From: Ohtaekwangia kribbensis | GTDB taxonomy: Bacteria > Bacteroidota > Bacteroidia > Cytophagales > Cyclobacteriaceae | Assembly: GCF_042676245.1 (NCBI RefSeq) | Contig: NZ_JBHTKA010000007.1 | Span: 1,178,001-1,242,000, forward strand | Direction of reading: 5' to 3' | Length of the DNA stretch: 64,000 nt | Part shown: piece after piece, positions 37,901-45,925 of the stretch | Numbering within the stretch: position 1 is the first letter of the stretch | How the letters are laid out: each line of letters starts with the position of its first letter | The notes under the pieces: model-generated | Database searches by the model: none | Seen by the model: only the letters and a program-made list of their open reading frames with translations | What the model was told of the DNA's origin: nothing | Position numbers and translations under genes: made by a program

Positions 37901-39056
37901 TAAATATATAGGGGAAGGCAACGCGATCAGTATCACCGTAAAAAAGGAACTGTGTGTTGATGGTAAAGAGTGTGTTTGTATCGAAGTAAAAGATAATGGC
38001 ATTGGTATCGAGAGAGACCAGGTGCGGTATATATTTGACTGGTTTTATCACGGCAACGCCAATAATCACATAAGCTCCGGTATAGGGCTGGCTTTGGCCA
38101 AGAAACTGGTATACCTGCACAAGGGTGAAATATATGCTGATAGCACGGTAGGATCAGGTTCCGTATTCAAGGTAAAGATACCCTTGGGTAAAGATCACTT
38201 TGAATCGCACGAGGTTATCATCGATACGGATAAGACAACCGAGCTCGAAGCCGAACTGCAGGAGCAGGAAGAATACGAAGAGGGACAGAGCACGCATGCA
38301 AAAAAAGGACTTAAGACAATCCTCCTGGTGGAAGATGATGAAGAGGTACGTTCGTTCCTGAAAGAGTATCTGAGTCCCGGCTATCGAATTATTGAAACGA
38401 GTGATGGCAAGCAGGCCCTGGAAGCTGCGTTCGATAATAATCCGGACCTAGTCTTGAGTGATATCATGATGGCTGAGATGGATGGTATGGAACTCTGCCA
38501 CGCTCTCAAGCAGAACATCAAGACCAGCCATATACCGGTTGTACTTTTAACAGCGCGTGCAGCACATAGCCAGCACAAAGCAGGATTGGAGACAGGTGCA
38601 GATGCCTATATAACAAAGCCGTTCAGTCCGGAGATATTGTCGCTTACGATCAACAATCTTTTGCAGGCGCGCGAAAATTCAAGACGCTATTATCGGACAC
38701 TCTTCCTCACAGACGAGAAGCCAACGATCGCCTCTCCGGATGAAAAGTTATTGCAACAGATATTTGAAGTTGTAAAAGTAAACATGAACAATGCTGACCT
38801 GAGTGTTGATGCTGTTAGTCATGAAGTAGGCTTGAGTAAAACTATTCTTTATAAAAAGATAAAGCAGCTTACAGGGCTATCGCCCATCGAGTATATCCGT
38901 TCCTTGCGGATTTCAGAGGCAGCCAAACTGTTGCGTACACAGCAATATAAAGTATATGAGGTGGTATATATGGTGGGATTTTCAGATCTCAAATATTTTC
39001 GAAAGTGTTTTATCAAAGAATTCGGATATCCGCCATCACAGCTTCTTGAAAAGTAA
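34962..39056 (+). CDS. Hybrid two-component system regulator (PUL 2)
   Basis: This 1364-residue protein joins sensor kinase and transcription factor. A signal peptide is followed by many two-bladed propeller repeats of the Reg_prop kind (for example GNIWIGTTKGLVLF and NNIWIGTHGDGIYMV) and a Y_Y_Y sandwich (about 725-790). One membrane helix lies near 805-825 (AYVTYALILGLAGWSIFSI). The HisKA domain has H861 in EVSHEFKTPLTLI, and an ATPase domain with DNGIGIERDQVRYIF and SSGIGLALAKK follows. The receiver domain has D1167 in LVLSDIMMAEMDG, and the C-terminus is an AraC-type helix-turn-helix. Such proteins bind an oligosaccharide in the periplasm and activate their PUL. It sits inside PUL 2, 12 bases after DUF2264 and 8 bases before a GH43 gene. 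Confidence 0.95.
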   Translation: MYRTEYSFRLLFSIALMLACGFSHESFAQPIRDKIIKRYSIKDGLSQAVVNSISQDDKGWMWFATDDGLNRFDGYAFTVFKFDKSGPNQFHDNFVQRIFKDSQGRLWVSSRRGLYQFDLSTQKWTVFLNPNGKNDVSYISESNTGKLWIGWYFGGIGIFYPSTGKYDTTQTFKLNSTATITVFEDSYGYIWSGAQNTGLDVFRTREGKNHEKIEAYSASDILPSQYVKCFLEDHLGNIWIGTTKGLVLFIRAEGKFVVLDTILPAQRGVFSLLEDKDKTLWIGTQGNGIYTVNLQDFDGRKVDRLSSRHVTALDAFDISQHTIRSIYQDRDNNIWIGTHGDGIYMVSSEEKNFMKVEVKRIVGAAESMVPFYGLCNDDDGNIWAGTDSKGIYKFSAEGKLLRHYDADGKPGSIGDDVVYSALRDYHGNLWFGTLAHGIYRYDEKTDLFVHYPRSTNDAPVPLGHRVSLLFEDSKRNIWVGATRGGLSMLDKADRTFKINKDASIFSTIDVRAMAEDKNGKLWLGCYGNGLLSYDPDTRQVENIFSGTESTNLLQSNVVHALAIDKDNTLWIGTGGGLGAYNLNDKTFKRYTDEDGLINNTVFGIQIDEQQNVWCSTISGISRFDHATKTFSNYTSNDGLQVGQFTPGSSLNNIPKGYIGFGGTYGFNLFYPQKVTNSKIVPDIKLSGFRLFNKPVKIGGDTEDDILEKVIDETEHLTLRHDQASFTFEFTALDYSGPEKCEYAYKLEGVDADWNYIGNQRTASYRYLSPGTYEFKVKATNQSNTWPAKFAHVKVTVAPPLWRTPLAYVTYALILGLAGWSIFSIRKRQLYLKKRVKSEKNKRRRERQVVHDKLAFFTEVSHEFKTPLTLIIGPLEEMMSKENNDTPNSKKLHMVHRNAHKLLTLINKLLDYRKIESGKMMLTIRQVDIVPFIEDIFINFKELSNRPNVHFEFYTEEKSIYTWIDPEKMEMVLTNIVSNSFKYIGEGNAISITVKKELCVDGKECVCIEVKDNGIGIERDQVRYIFDWFYHGNANNHISSGIGLALAKKLVYLHKGEIYADSTVGSGSVFKVKIPLGKDHFESHEVIIDTDKTTELEAELQEQEEYEEGQSTHAKKGLKTILLVEDDEEVRSFLKEYLSPGYRIIETSDGKQALEAAFDNNPDLVLSDIMMAEMDGMELCHALKQNIKTSHIPVVLLTARAAHSQHKAGLETGADAYITKPFSPEILSLTINNLLQARENSRRYYRTLFLTDEKPTIASPDEKLLQQIFEVVKVNMNNADLSVDAVSHEVGLSKTILYKKIKQLTGLSPIEYIRSLRISEAAKLLRTQQYKVYEVVYMVGFSDLKYFRKCFIKEFGYPPSQLLEK

Positions 39057-39064
39057 AATGTTAA

Positions 39065-40342
39065 ATGTTGCAAACCTATAGCAGAATGTATCGGATTTTT
39101 ATACTGTTCATAATATCAGTTGTATTGAGTTTTGTTGCCAGTGCTCAATCAGAACAAAATGAAGCGAAACCGGAGCCGGATAATATACCGCTGCGTTCGC
39201 AGTCAACATATGTTAAGCGTAATAATATGGTGTATAACGATTCGCTTAAGCTTGTCTCACTGCCGGTAAAGCCCGGAACGAATCTTAAAACATTCGACCC
39301 TGCGTTTGCATCAGATGCCGGTGTGAAAATATATCCTTCCGGCAAAACCGATTTCAGCAAAGGTCCTGTAGAGTATACCGTTTCAGCGCAAGGTAAAACA
39401 ACCCGGTATAAAGTGGAAGTATATATAGCGGGCAACCCCGTGCTGGAAGGTTACTTTGCAGACCCGGATATACTATACTCGTTCAACAAGAAAAAATTCT
39501 ATTTATATCCTACCAGCGATGGTTTTCAGAGTTGGTCAGGCACGTATTTCAAAACCTTCTCATCAAGCAACCTCATCGATTGGAAAGACGAAGGTGTTAT
39601 TCTCGATCTAAAGAAAGATGTACCGTGGGGACCTCGTAATGCCTGGGCACCTACAGCGATCGAACGTCTTGTGAACGGGAAATATAAATACTTCTTTTAC
39701 TTTACAGCTGCACAAAAGATTGGTGTGGCAACTGCTGATGATCCTGCCGGACCGTTCAAGGATTCCGGTACACCATTGATTGATTTTAAACCGGCCGGTA
39801 TTACCAATGGACAAGAGATCGACCCGATGGTGTTTGCTGATCCCGTCTCCAAAAAATATTATTTATACTGGGGAAATGGATACCTGGCGGCAGCCGAACT
39901 CAATGACGACATGCTCTCCATCAAACGTGAGACACTTACCTTGATGACTCCGGATGAAACGTTTCGCGAGGGCACCTATGTGTTTGTGCGAAACGGTATA
40001 TATTATTTCATGTGGTCGGAGGATGATACGCGGAGTCCTAACTACAAAGTCAGGTATGCAACCGCATCGTCACCGCTGGGACCTTTAACGATCGGAGAGG
40101 GCAACATCGTGATCCGGAAAAATCTGTCAGCACAAATTCATGGCACCGGCCATAATTCAGTGATACATGTACCGGGCACCGACAATTGGTACCTGGTATA
40201 CCATCGGTTTACCTACCCGAAAGGTATAACGATGGGACGTTCGGCTGGATTTAATCGCGAGGTTTGTATCGATGAACTCCGGTTTGATGCGGCTGGAACA
40301 ATTATAGAGGTAGTACCGACTCTGCAGGGAATTGCGCATTGA
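39065..40342 (+). CDS. GH43 family glycosidase with N-terminal sandwich domain
   Basis: This 425-residue protein has a signal peptide (RIFILFIISVVLSFVASAQ). A small beta-sandwich (about 35-122) ends with PVEYTVSAQGKTTRYKVEVY, a pattern common in Bacteroidota surface and periplasmic proteins. A GH43 propeller follows. Its triad is D133 (YFADPDILYS), D253 (EIDPMVFADP) and E302 (FREGTYVFV). The C-terminus has HGTGHNSVIHVPGTDNWYLV, a typical GH43 phrase. The ATG at 39065 is used; ATG 39086 is also possible. Likely activity is alpha-L-arabinofuranosidase, beta-xylosidase or galactosidase; PUL context favours arabinogalactan side chains. Confidence 0.87.
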   Translation: MLQTYSRMYRIFILFIISVVLSFVASAQSEQNEAKPEPDNIPLRSQSTYVKRNNMVYNDSLKLVSLPVKPGTNLKTFDPAFASDAGVKIYPSGKTDFSKGPVEYTVSAQGKTTRYKVEVYIAGNPVLEGYFADPDILYSFNKKKFYLYPTSDGFQSWSGTYFKTFSSSNLIDWKDEGVILDLKKDVPWGPRNAWAPTAIERLVNGKYKYFFYFTAAQKIGVATADDPAGPFKDSGTPLIDFKPAGITNGQEIDPMVFADPVSKKYYLYWGNGYLAAAELNDDMLSIKRETLTLMTPDETFREGTYVFVRNGIYYFMWSEDDTRSPNYKVRYATASSPLGPLTIGEGNIVIRKNLSAQIHGTGHNSVIHVPGTDNWYLVYHRFTYPKGITMGRSAGFNREVCIDELRFDAAGTIIEVVPTLQGIAH

Positions 40343-40498
40343 CACATGTCGTTTACCTCCGTTCTGTGTTACTATACACCCTGAACAAACCCGATAAGAT
40401 CAAAGCACCAGCAAAGTATATCAATTTGCCCCCTTCATAACATGTGACAAACGTTGAATTTTAGCATAGATATTTAAACTATTAGCCCTTTGTTTATT

Positions 40499-42364
40499 AT
40501 GACTACCAACCACAACTCCCGGTTTTTCCGAACCCCTGTTATTCTCTTGCTCATGCTCCTGCTGGTGTCTCATTCCGCATGGACACAAACGAGTAAACAT
40601 ACCTTTGCCTTAGGCGACTCCACATTTCTGCTGGATGGAAAAACTTTCCTGATGATCTCGGGAGAGCTTCATTATCCGCGTATACCCAAAGAAGCATGGC
40701 GCCACCGCATGCGCATGGCAAAGGCTATGGGGTTGAACACGATCGGTACCTATGTTTTCTGGAATGTACACGAACCCGAAAAAGGCAAGTATGATTTTTC
40801 GGGTAACAATGATATAGCGGCCTTTGTAAAGATCGCGCAGGAAGAAGGACTGTGGGTGGTGCTGCGACCAAGCCCGTATGTTTGTGCCGAATGGGAATTC
40901 GGAGGATATCCATACTGGTTGCAGAAGGAAGAAGGACTGGTCGTTCGAAGTCTGGAACCGAAATTTATCACGGCTTATCGCAAGTATATACATGAAGTAG
41001 CCAGGCAGCTTGCACCGCTCCAGGTTAATCACGGGGGTAACATTTTAATGGTGCAGGTTGAAAATGAATATGGTTTTTATTCAAATGATAAAGCATACCT
41101 CGAAGAGAACAAGCGCCTCTTTATTGAAGCGGGTTTTGATGGCTTGCTATATACCTGCGATCCGGCTCCGAAAGTAAAGGATGGACATATACCGGGATTG
41201 TTACCCGCTGTAAATGGATTGGACAATCCGAAAGACGTAAAAGCACTTGTGCGTGAATATCACAATGGTAAAGGGCCGTTCTATATAGCGGAGTGGTACC
41301 CGGCATGGTTCGACTGGTGGGGTACTCCGCATCACACCGTTCCTGCCAAAGATCATGCTCCTAAACTTGATGCTGTACTGGCGGCTGGTATTTCCATTAA
41401 CATGTATATGTTTCATGGCGGTACTACACGCGGATTTATGAACGGTGCAAACTATAACGATAAGAATCCATACGAGCCGCAGATCAGCAGCTACGATTAT
41501 GATGCACCGCTGGACGAAGCCGGCAATGCTACTGAAAAATTCATGGAGTTCAGAAACGTGATTCAGAAGCATCTTCCGAAAGGACAGGTGTTGCCTGCTG
41601 TACCCGCACCTAAAAAAGCAGTAGCCCTTCCGTTGATTAACTTTTCAGGTGAATTGAATGCATTCGATATCGTATCTGCACCTGTAAAAAATGTACGTCC
41701 GCTTACATTCGAAGACCTGAACCAGGCGTATGGTTTTGTTCGGTACAGCACAACCCTGACGAACAAGAGTGGTGCCGGTATTCTGAAGATCAACGAGCTT
41801 CGCGATTATGGAATTGTTTTCATCAACGGCAAACGTGTTGGGGTATTGGACCGCAGACTTCGTCAGGATAGCCTCTCCGTTGTGATACCTGCCGGTGAGG
41901 TAAAACTGGATATACTCGTAGAGAACTTAGGCCGCATCAATTTCGGACCCTATTTGTTGAAGAACAGAAAAGGCATTACCGCTTCGGTAACGCTCAACAA
42001 GACTGAGTTACTGAATTGGGAGATGCGTTCATTGCCATTCAACAGTATTTCAAATCTCAAATTTACAAGAGCAGACAGGAAACTAACAGAAGGTCCGGTT
42101 ATCAAAGTGGGAGAGTTTACATTAAACGAAGTTAACGATACCTACCTGGATATGCGTAAATGGGGTAAAGGTGTAGTGTGGATCAACGGACATAATTTGG
42201 GAAGATACTGGTCGATTGGTCCGCAGCAGACTATATATGTACCGGCAGAATGGTTAAAGGTTGGCAAGAACGAAGTTTATGTGTTGGAACTGCTGGAAAC
42301 TTCTCAAAAGAGTATCGAGACATTGGCTAAACCAATTCTTGATTCAATCTCATCCGCTAATTAG
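40499..42364 (+). CDS. GH35 family beta-galactosidase
   Basis: This 621-residue GH35 enzyme removes terminal beta-linked galactose by a retaining mechanism. The chosen start is the ATG at 40499; a TTG three codons earlier is unlikely. A signal peptide (TPVILLLMLLLVSHSAWTQ) suggests a periplasmic location. The TIM barrel carries FLMISGELHYPRIPKEAWRH and WEFGGYPYWL. The acid/base is E190 in MVQVENEYGFY and the nucleophile E265 in YIAEWYPAWFD. The C-terminal jelly-rolls end with VWINGHNLGRYWSIGPQQT. GH35 enzymes often favour beta-1,3-galactose, which fits the GH43_24 protein in PUL 3. The gene is 156 bases after the GH43 gene and may have its own promoter. Confidence 0.94.
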   Translation: MTTNHNSRFFRTPVILLLMLLLVSHSAWTQTSKHTFALGDSTFLLDGKTFLMISGELHYPRIPKEAWRHRMRMAKAMGLNTIGTYVFWNVHEPEKGKYDFSGNNDIAAFVKIAQEEGLWVVLRPSPYVCAEWEFGGYPYWLQKEEGLVVRSLEPKFITAYRKYIHEVARQLAPLQVNHGGNILMVQVENEYGFYSNDKAYLEENKRLFIEAGFDGLLYTCDPAPKVKDGHIPGLLPAVNGLDNPKDVKALVREYHNGKGPFYIAEWYPAWFDWWGTPHHTVPAKDHAPKLDAVLAAGISINMYMFHGGTTRGFMNGANYNDKNPYEPQISSYDYDAPLDEAGNATEKFMEFRNVIQKHLPKGQVLPAVPAPKKAVALPLINFSGELNAFDIVSAPVKNVRPLTFEDLNQAYGFVRYSTTLTNKSGAGILKINELRDYGIVFINGKRVGVLDRRLRQDSLSVVIPAGEVKLDILVENLGRINFGPYLLKNRKGITASVTLNKTELLNWEMRSLPFNSISNLKFTRADRKLTEGPVIKVGEFTLNEVNDTYLDMRKWGKGVVWINGHNLGRYWSIGPQQTIYVPAEWLKVGKNEVYVLELLETSQKSIETLAKPILDSISSAN

Positions 42365-42400
42365 AAACTATAGTTATGTTTAGGGTGTAATTCACGTGTT

Positions 42401-44257
42401 ATGTTACCAGACTTATATCGATCAACTCTAAGATATGCATCGCTGTTGGCGTCTATTCTGTTGTCCATTGCTTCAAATGCACAGCAGGGCCTGATCGCCA
42501 ATGTTGCCGCCAGAAAAACAGTAAGCCTCAATGGTGATTGGCAATATATAGTTGATCCGTATGAGACGGGTTTCTATAACTATCGCTGGCAGGAGCGGAG
42601 TGAGAATGATCGCGAGGCCTATTGGAACACGGATGTACCCGAGAACAAAACAGAGCGCAAGGAACATGGCTATACGGACGAGTATATACTACAGGTTCCG
42701 CAGGATTGGAACTCGCAGGATCCGAAGTTTCTATACTATGAGGGAACGGTGTGGTATAAAAAATCATTTAATGCTACGCTGCCATCGAACAACGAAAGTG
42801 TATATATACACTTTGGTGCTGTGAACTACGAGGCACACGTGTATCTCAATGGCCAGAAGCTGGGTATGCACACCGGAGGTTTTACGCCATTCAATTTCGA
42901 AATACCGCGTGGACTGCTAAGAGAAGAAAATAATTTCCTGGTAGTAAAGGTCGATAACAGGCGGCACAAGGATGCTGTACCAACCTTGAATACCGATTGG
43001 TGGAACTACGGTGGAATTACCCGTGATGTTAATCTCATTACGGTTCCTGCTACGTATATCCAAGACTATTTCGTTTCGCTGGACAGAGCATCTATTCATG
43101 AGAAACAGAAAACAATCAACGGCTGGGTGGTTCTTCACGGCGCTATCCGCAGTGATGTTACCATTGAAATACCCGAGTTGAAAGTAAAAACGAAAGCGGT
43201 GTATAAAACCGATACAGCATACTTTTCGATCAAGATAAAAAATCTGCAGTTGTGGACGCTTCAGTATCCGAAGCTATACCAGGTGATTGTCTCATCCGCA
43301 AACGACAGGGTTATTGACAAGGTTGGCTTCCGTACCATTGCAGTAAAGGGAAAGCAGATACTGCTTAATAATGTACCCGTATTTCTGCGCGGTATATGTA
43401 TACATGAGGAAATACCGCAGGAGATGAGAAGAGCCAACGGGCGCAAAGATGCGCTGCAGTTACTCGGTCAGGCAAAGGAACTGAATGCAAACATGGTACG
43501 CCTGGCGCATTATCCGCACAACGAAGCGATGATGAAAGTTGCTGACTCACTCGGTATACTGGTGTGGTCTGAGATACCGGTATACTGGACAATTGATTTT
43601 GCAAATGCGGAAGTATTAAACAAAGCAAAGCAGCAGTTGCAGGAAATGATACAACGCGATCGCAACCGGGCCAGCATCGTGATCTGGTCGGTCGGAAATG
43701 AGACACCGGTGAACGAGTCGAGAACTAATTTTATGCGTGAGCTTGTATTCCGTGCCAGGGCATTGGACAATACACGCCTGGTTAGTGCTGCTCTCGAAGT
43801 ACACAACGTAAACAGTACACAAACTATCGATGATCCGTTGGGACAATACACGGATATAGTATCGGTAAATGAATACCTTGGCTGGTATGGTGGACTGCCC
43901 AACAATTGTCGCAATGCAAAATGGGCCGTTAAGTATGACAAACCTTTATTCTTCAGCGAGACAGGAGCAGAGGCTCTTGGTGGTTTTCATGCTGATTCAC
44001 TCACGCGTTGGAGTGAAGAATACCAGGAATGGTATTACCGTGAACAAATTGAAATGATGAAGCGCATGCCTGATAATTATGTAGGTATATCTCCGTGGAT
44101 ACTCAATGATTTTCGTTCACCAAAACGCAACAACCCGCTCTACCAGGAGGGCTGGAACAACAAAGGTCTCTTCGATCAGAAAGGCAACAAGAAGAAAGCG
44201 TTTTATGTGCTGAAACGATATTACGATGAAGTAGAAAAGGGGAGGAAGTCTCAATAG
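42401..44257 (+). CDS. GH2 family glycosidase (beta-galactosidase or beta-glucuronidase type)
   Basis: This 618-residue GH2 enzyme has a signal peptide (LLASILLSIASNAQ), an N-terminal sugar-binding sandwich (YIHFGAVNYEAHVYLNGQKLG, shown in part), an immunoglobulin-like domain and a TIM barrel. The acid/base is E434 in IVIWSVGNETPV and the nucleophile E520 in LFFSETGAEALGG. The middle stretch NMVRLAHYPHNEAMM is typical. At about 600 residues it is closer in size to beta-glucuronidases than to LacZ-type enzymes. In arabinogalactan both activities are needed. It is the last gene of PUL 2 and ends 70 bases before the bidirectional terminator. Confidence 0.92.
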   Translation: MLPDLYRSTLRYASLLASILLSIASNAQQGLIANVAARKTVSLNGDWQYIVDPYETGFYNYRWQERSENDREAYWNTDVPENKTERKEHGYTDEYILQVPQDWNSQDPKFLYYEGTVWYKKSFNATLPSNNESVYIHFGAVNYEAHVYLNGQKLGMHTGGFTPFNFEIPRGLLREENNFLVVKVDNRRHKDAVPTLNTDWWNYGGITRDVNLITVPATYIQDYFVSLDRASIHEKQKTINGWVVLHGAIRSDVTIEIPELKVKTKAVYKTDTAYFSIKIKNLQLWTLQYPKLYQVIVSSANDRVIDKVGFRTIAVKGKQILLNNVPVFLRGICIHEEIPQEMRRANGRKDALQLLGQAKELNANMVRLAHYPHNEAMMKVADSLGILVWSEIPVYWTIDFANAEVLNKAKQQLQEMIQRDRNRASIVIWSVGNETPVNESRTNFMRELVFRARALDNTRLVSAALEVHNVNSTQTIDDPLGQYTDIVSVNEYLGWYGGLPNNCRNAKWAVKYDKPLFFSETGAEALGGFHADSLTRWSEEYQEWYYREQIEMMKRMPDNYVGISPWILNDFRSPKRNNPLYQEGWNNKGLFDQKGNKKKAFYVLKRYYDEVEKGRKSQ

Positions 44258-44327
44258 CAGACTATACAACGAGATAACCACGTATATATACTTCAACGCA
44301 AAGTCTCAAGTACACGGTAAAAAATAG

Positions 44328-44357
44328 AAAAGCCTCAGCGTTATTCTGAGGCTTTTT
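44328..44357. terminator. Bidirectional intrinsic terminator between PUL 2 and PUL 3
   Basis: GCCTCAG (44332-44338) pairs with CTGAGGC (44346-44352) around a 7-base loop, flanked by AAAA on the left and TTTTT on the right. The stem can extend to 11 bp and gives a T tract on both strands, so it serves both the GH2 gene (plus) and the SusD gene (minus). Confidence 0.9.
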
Positions 44358-44370
44358 GTTTGTTCCGGCA

Positions 44371-45906
44371 TTACCGCCACTCGTCATGTTGTATCAGGTT
44401 CTTGTTAACGTTGATCTCGCTTTGCGGCAATGGCCAGCGATATGATATAAACTGACGCGGGTATGCATCCGGGTAACCAAGCGCTTGTATGGCGGTCAGT
44501 TCATTCGCCATATACCATTCATAGCGTTCGCCAAGTTCTTCCCAGCGTACCAAGTCGAAGTAACGTAATCCCTCGAATGCCAGTTCTACTCTGCGTTCAT
44601 GTTTAATTACTTCGAGAAGCGCTTCCGCAGTGAGGCCCGTTCCTTCTACATCTTCAACATGCGGCATGTCTACACGGTCGCGCACCTGGTTGACCAGTCC
44701 AATCACTTCACTTTCACTATAGCCACCTGCACTTACCAGTGCTTCAGCACGCATCAAGAGTATATCAGCATAACGTATTACATAGAAGTCCTGTGGCGAA
44801 TCGAAATGATCTTCATCATTATTCTCCTCGGTATATTTGCGCTGATAATAAAAACCTTCCTGGTCCGTAACGGCATTACCTTTCCACGTGTCATTGTTGG
44901 AAACAAGGGTTGTACGGAAACGCGGATCACGGTTCGCAGAAGGATCAGCAGGGTCGTAGAGTGCAGATTCTGTTATTGGCAATCCATCGGTAGTGTAAAA
45001 CTCTTCTGCAAGGTTCGGTAATGCACGTTGATAGTCGATCATCCCCCAGTAACCCGCGAAGGCAGAGCCATCATCGAGGAAGCGATCAAATGTAACGGCG
45101 AAAATTACTTCCTTGTCCTGTTCATGATCTGTTGTAAACAACGTGCTATAGTCAGCCGCTAAAGAATAATAACCAAGGTCGATCACTTTTTTAGCAGCCT
45201 CTGCAGCCTTGGTATATTCGTTATGATAAAGATATATACGGGCCAGTGTAGCGAGTGCAGCACCGCGGCTTATTCTGCCATATTCCGTGCCTGGAATTTC
45301 TCCCGGCAATGGTAAATCATTTACGATCGCTTCCACATCGCTTGTGATGAAGTTCACGATTTCATCGTGTGTATTTTTAGGCACCGATGCTTCCTGTACA
45401 CTTTGTGGTTCGGTGATCAGCGGAACATCGTGAAAGGTCATCGCCAGAAGTGTATATACAGTAGCGCGAATTACTTTCGCTTCGGCTATCATACGATTCG
45501 CTGCCTGCGGATTGATGTTTGGAATCGTTGGGACATTGGCAATAACCTGGTTGGTGCGGCCTATAGCACGATACGCTGAACGCCATGTGTCGCCTAAGAT
45601 CCATGATGTAGAGTTGTGCGTACCTTGTGCTATATCTCCGCCCGGCATCCATTGCCATGCGGTATATCCGTTGTCGGAGAGATAGTCGAGTCTCATCACA
45701 CCGCCTGTCCACGGGTCTGAATCAAACAGCCATTGATCCTGCAGGGCAGAGTAACACCCCATGAGTGCCATCTTGGCATCATCTTCCGTTGTCCAGAAAG
45801 AATCGGAGCTTAAGTCGTTAAGCGACTTGCGATCAAGGAACTCGTCTGAGCATGCCGAGAATATAGTCAGCAGCGCGATCGTGATATATAGCTTGATATA
45901 TTTCAT
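44371..45906 (-). CDS. SusD/RagB-family glycan-binding lipoprotein (PUL 3)
   Basis: This 511-residue lipoprotein (lipobox FSAC then SDEFLDRKSL) is the usual length for SusD. Conserved parts are the N-terminal LNDLSSDSFWTTEDDAKMAL and the helix region EAKVIRATVYTLLAMTFHDVPLI. The C-terminus has YADILLMRAEALVSAGG and ERRVELAFEGLRYFDLVRWEE, ending RWPLPQSEINVNKNLIQ. It follows its SusC by 19 bases and is the last gene of the minus-strand PUL, just before the shared terminator. Confidence 0.94.
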   Translation of the reverse strand: MKYIKLYITIALLTIFSACSDEFLDRKSLNDLSSDSFWTTEDDAKMALMGCYSALQDQWLFDSDPWTGGVMRLDYLSDNGYTAWQWMPGGDIAQGTHNSTSWILGDTWRSAYRAIGRTNQVIANVPTIPNINPQAANRMIAEAKVIRATVYTLLAMTFHDVPLITEPQSVQEASVPKNTHDEIVNFITSDVEAIVNDLPLPGEIPGTEYGRISRGAALATLARIYLYHNEYTKAAEAAKKVIDLGYYSLAADYSTLFTTDHEQDKEVIFAVTFDRFLDDGSAFAGYWGMIDYQRALPNLAEEFYTTDGLPITESALYDPADPSANRDPRFRTTLVSNNDTWKGNAVTDQEGFYYQRKYTEENNDEDHFDSPQDFYVIRYADILLMRAEALVSAGGYSESEVIGLVNQVRDRVDMPHVEDVEGTGLTAEALLEVIKHERRVELAFEGLRYFDLVRWEELGERYEWYMANELTAIQALGYPDAYPRQFISYRWPLPQSEINVNKNLIQHDEWR

Positions 45907-45925
45907 ATCGAAATGATTTACAAGG

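Noticed and set aside
40343..40498. AAACGTTGAA near 40450 as a further PUL 2 regulator site before GH35
   Set aside because: It lacks one base of the CGTTTGAA core and has no partner 21 bases away.
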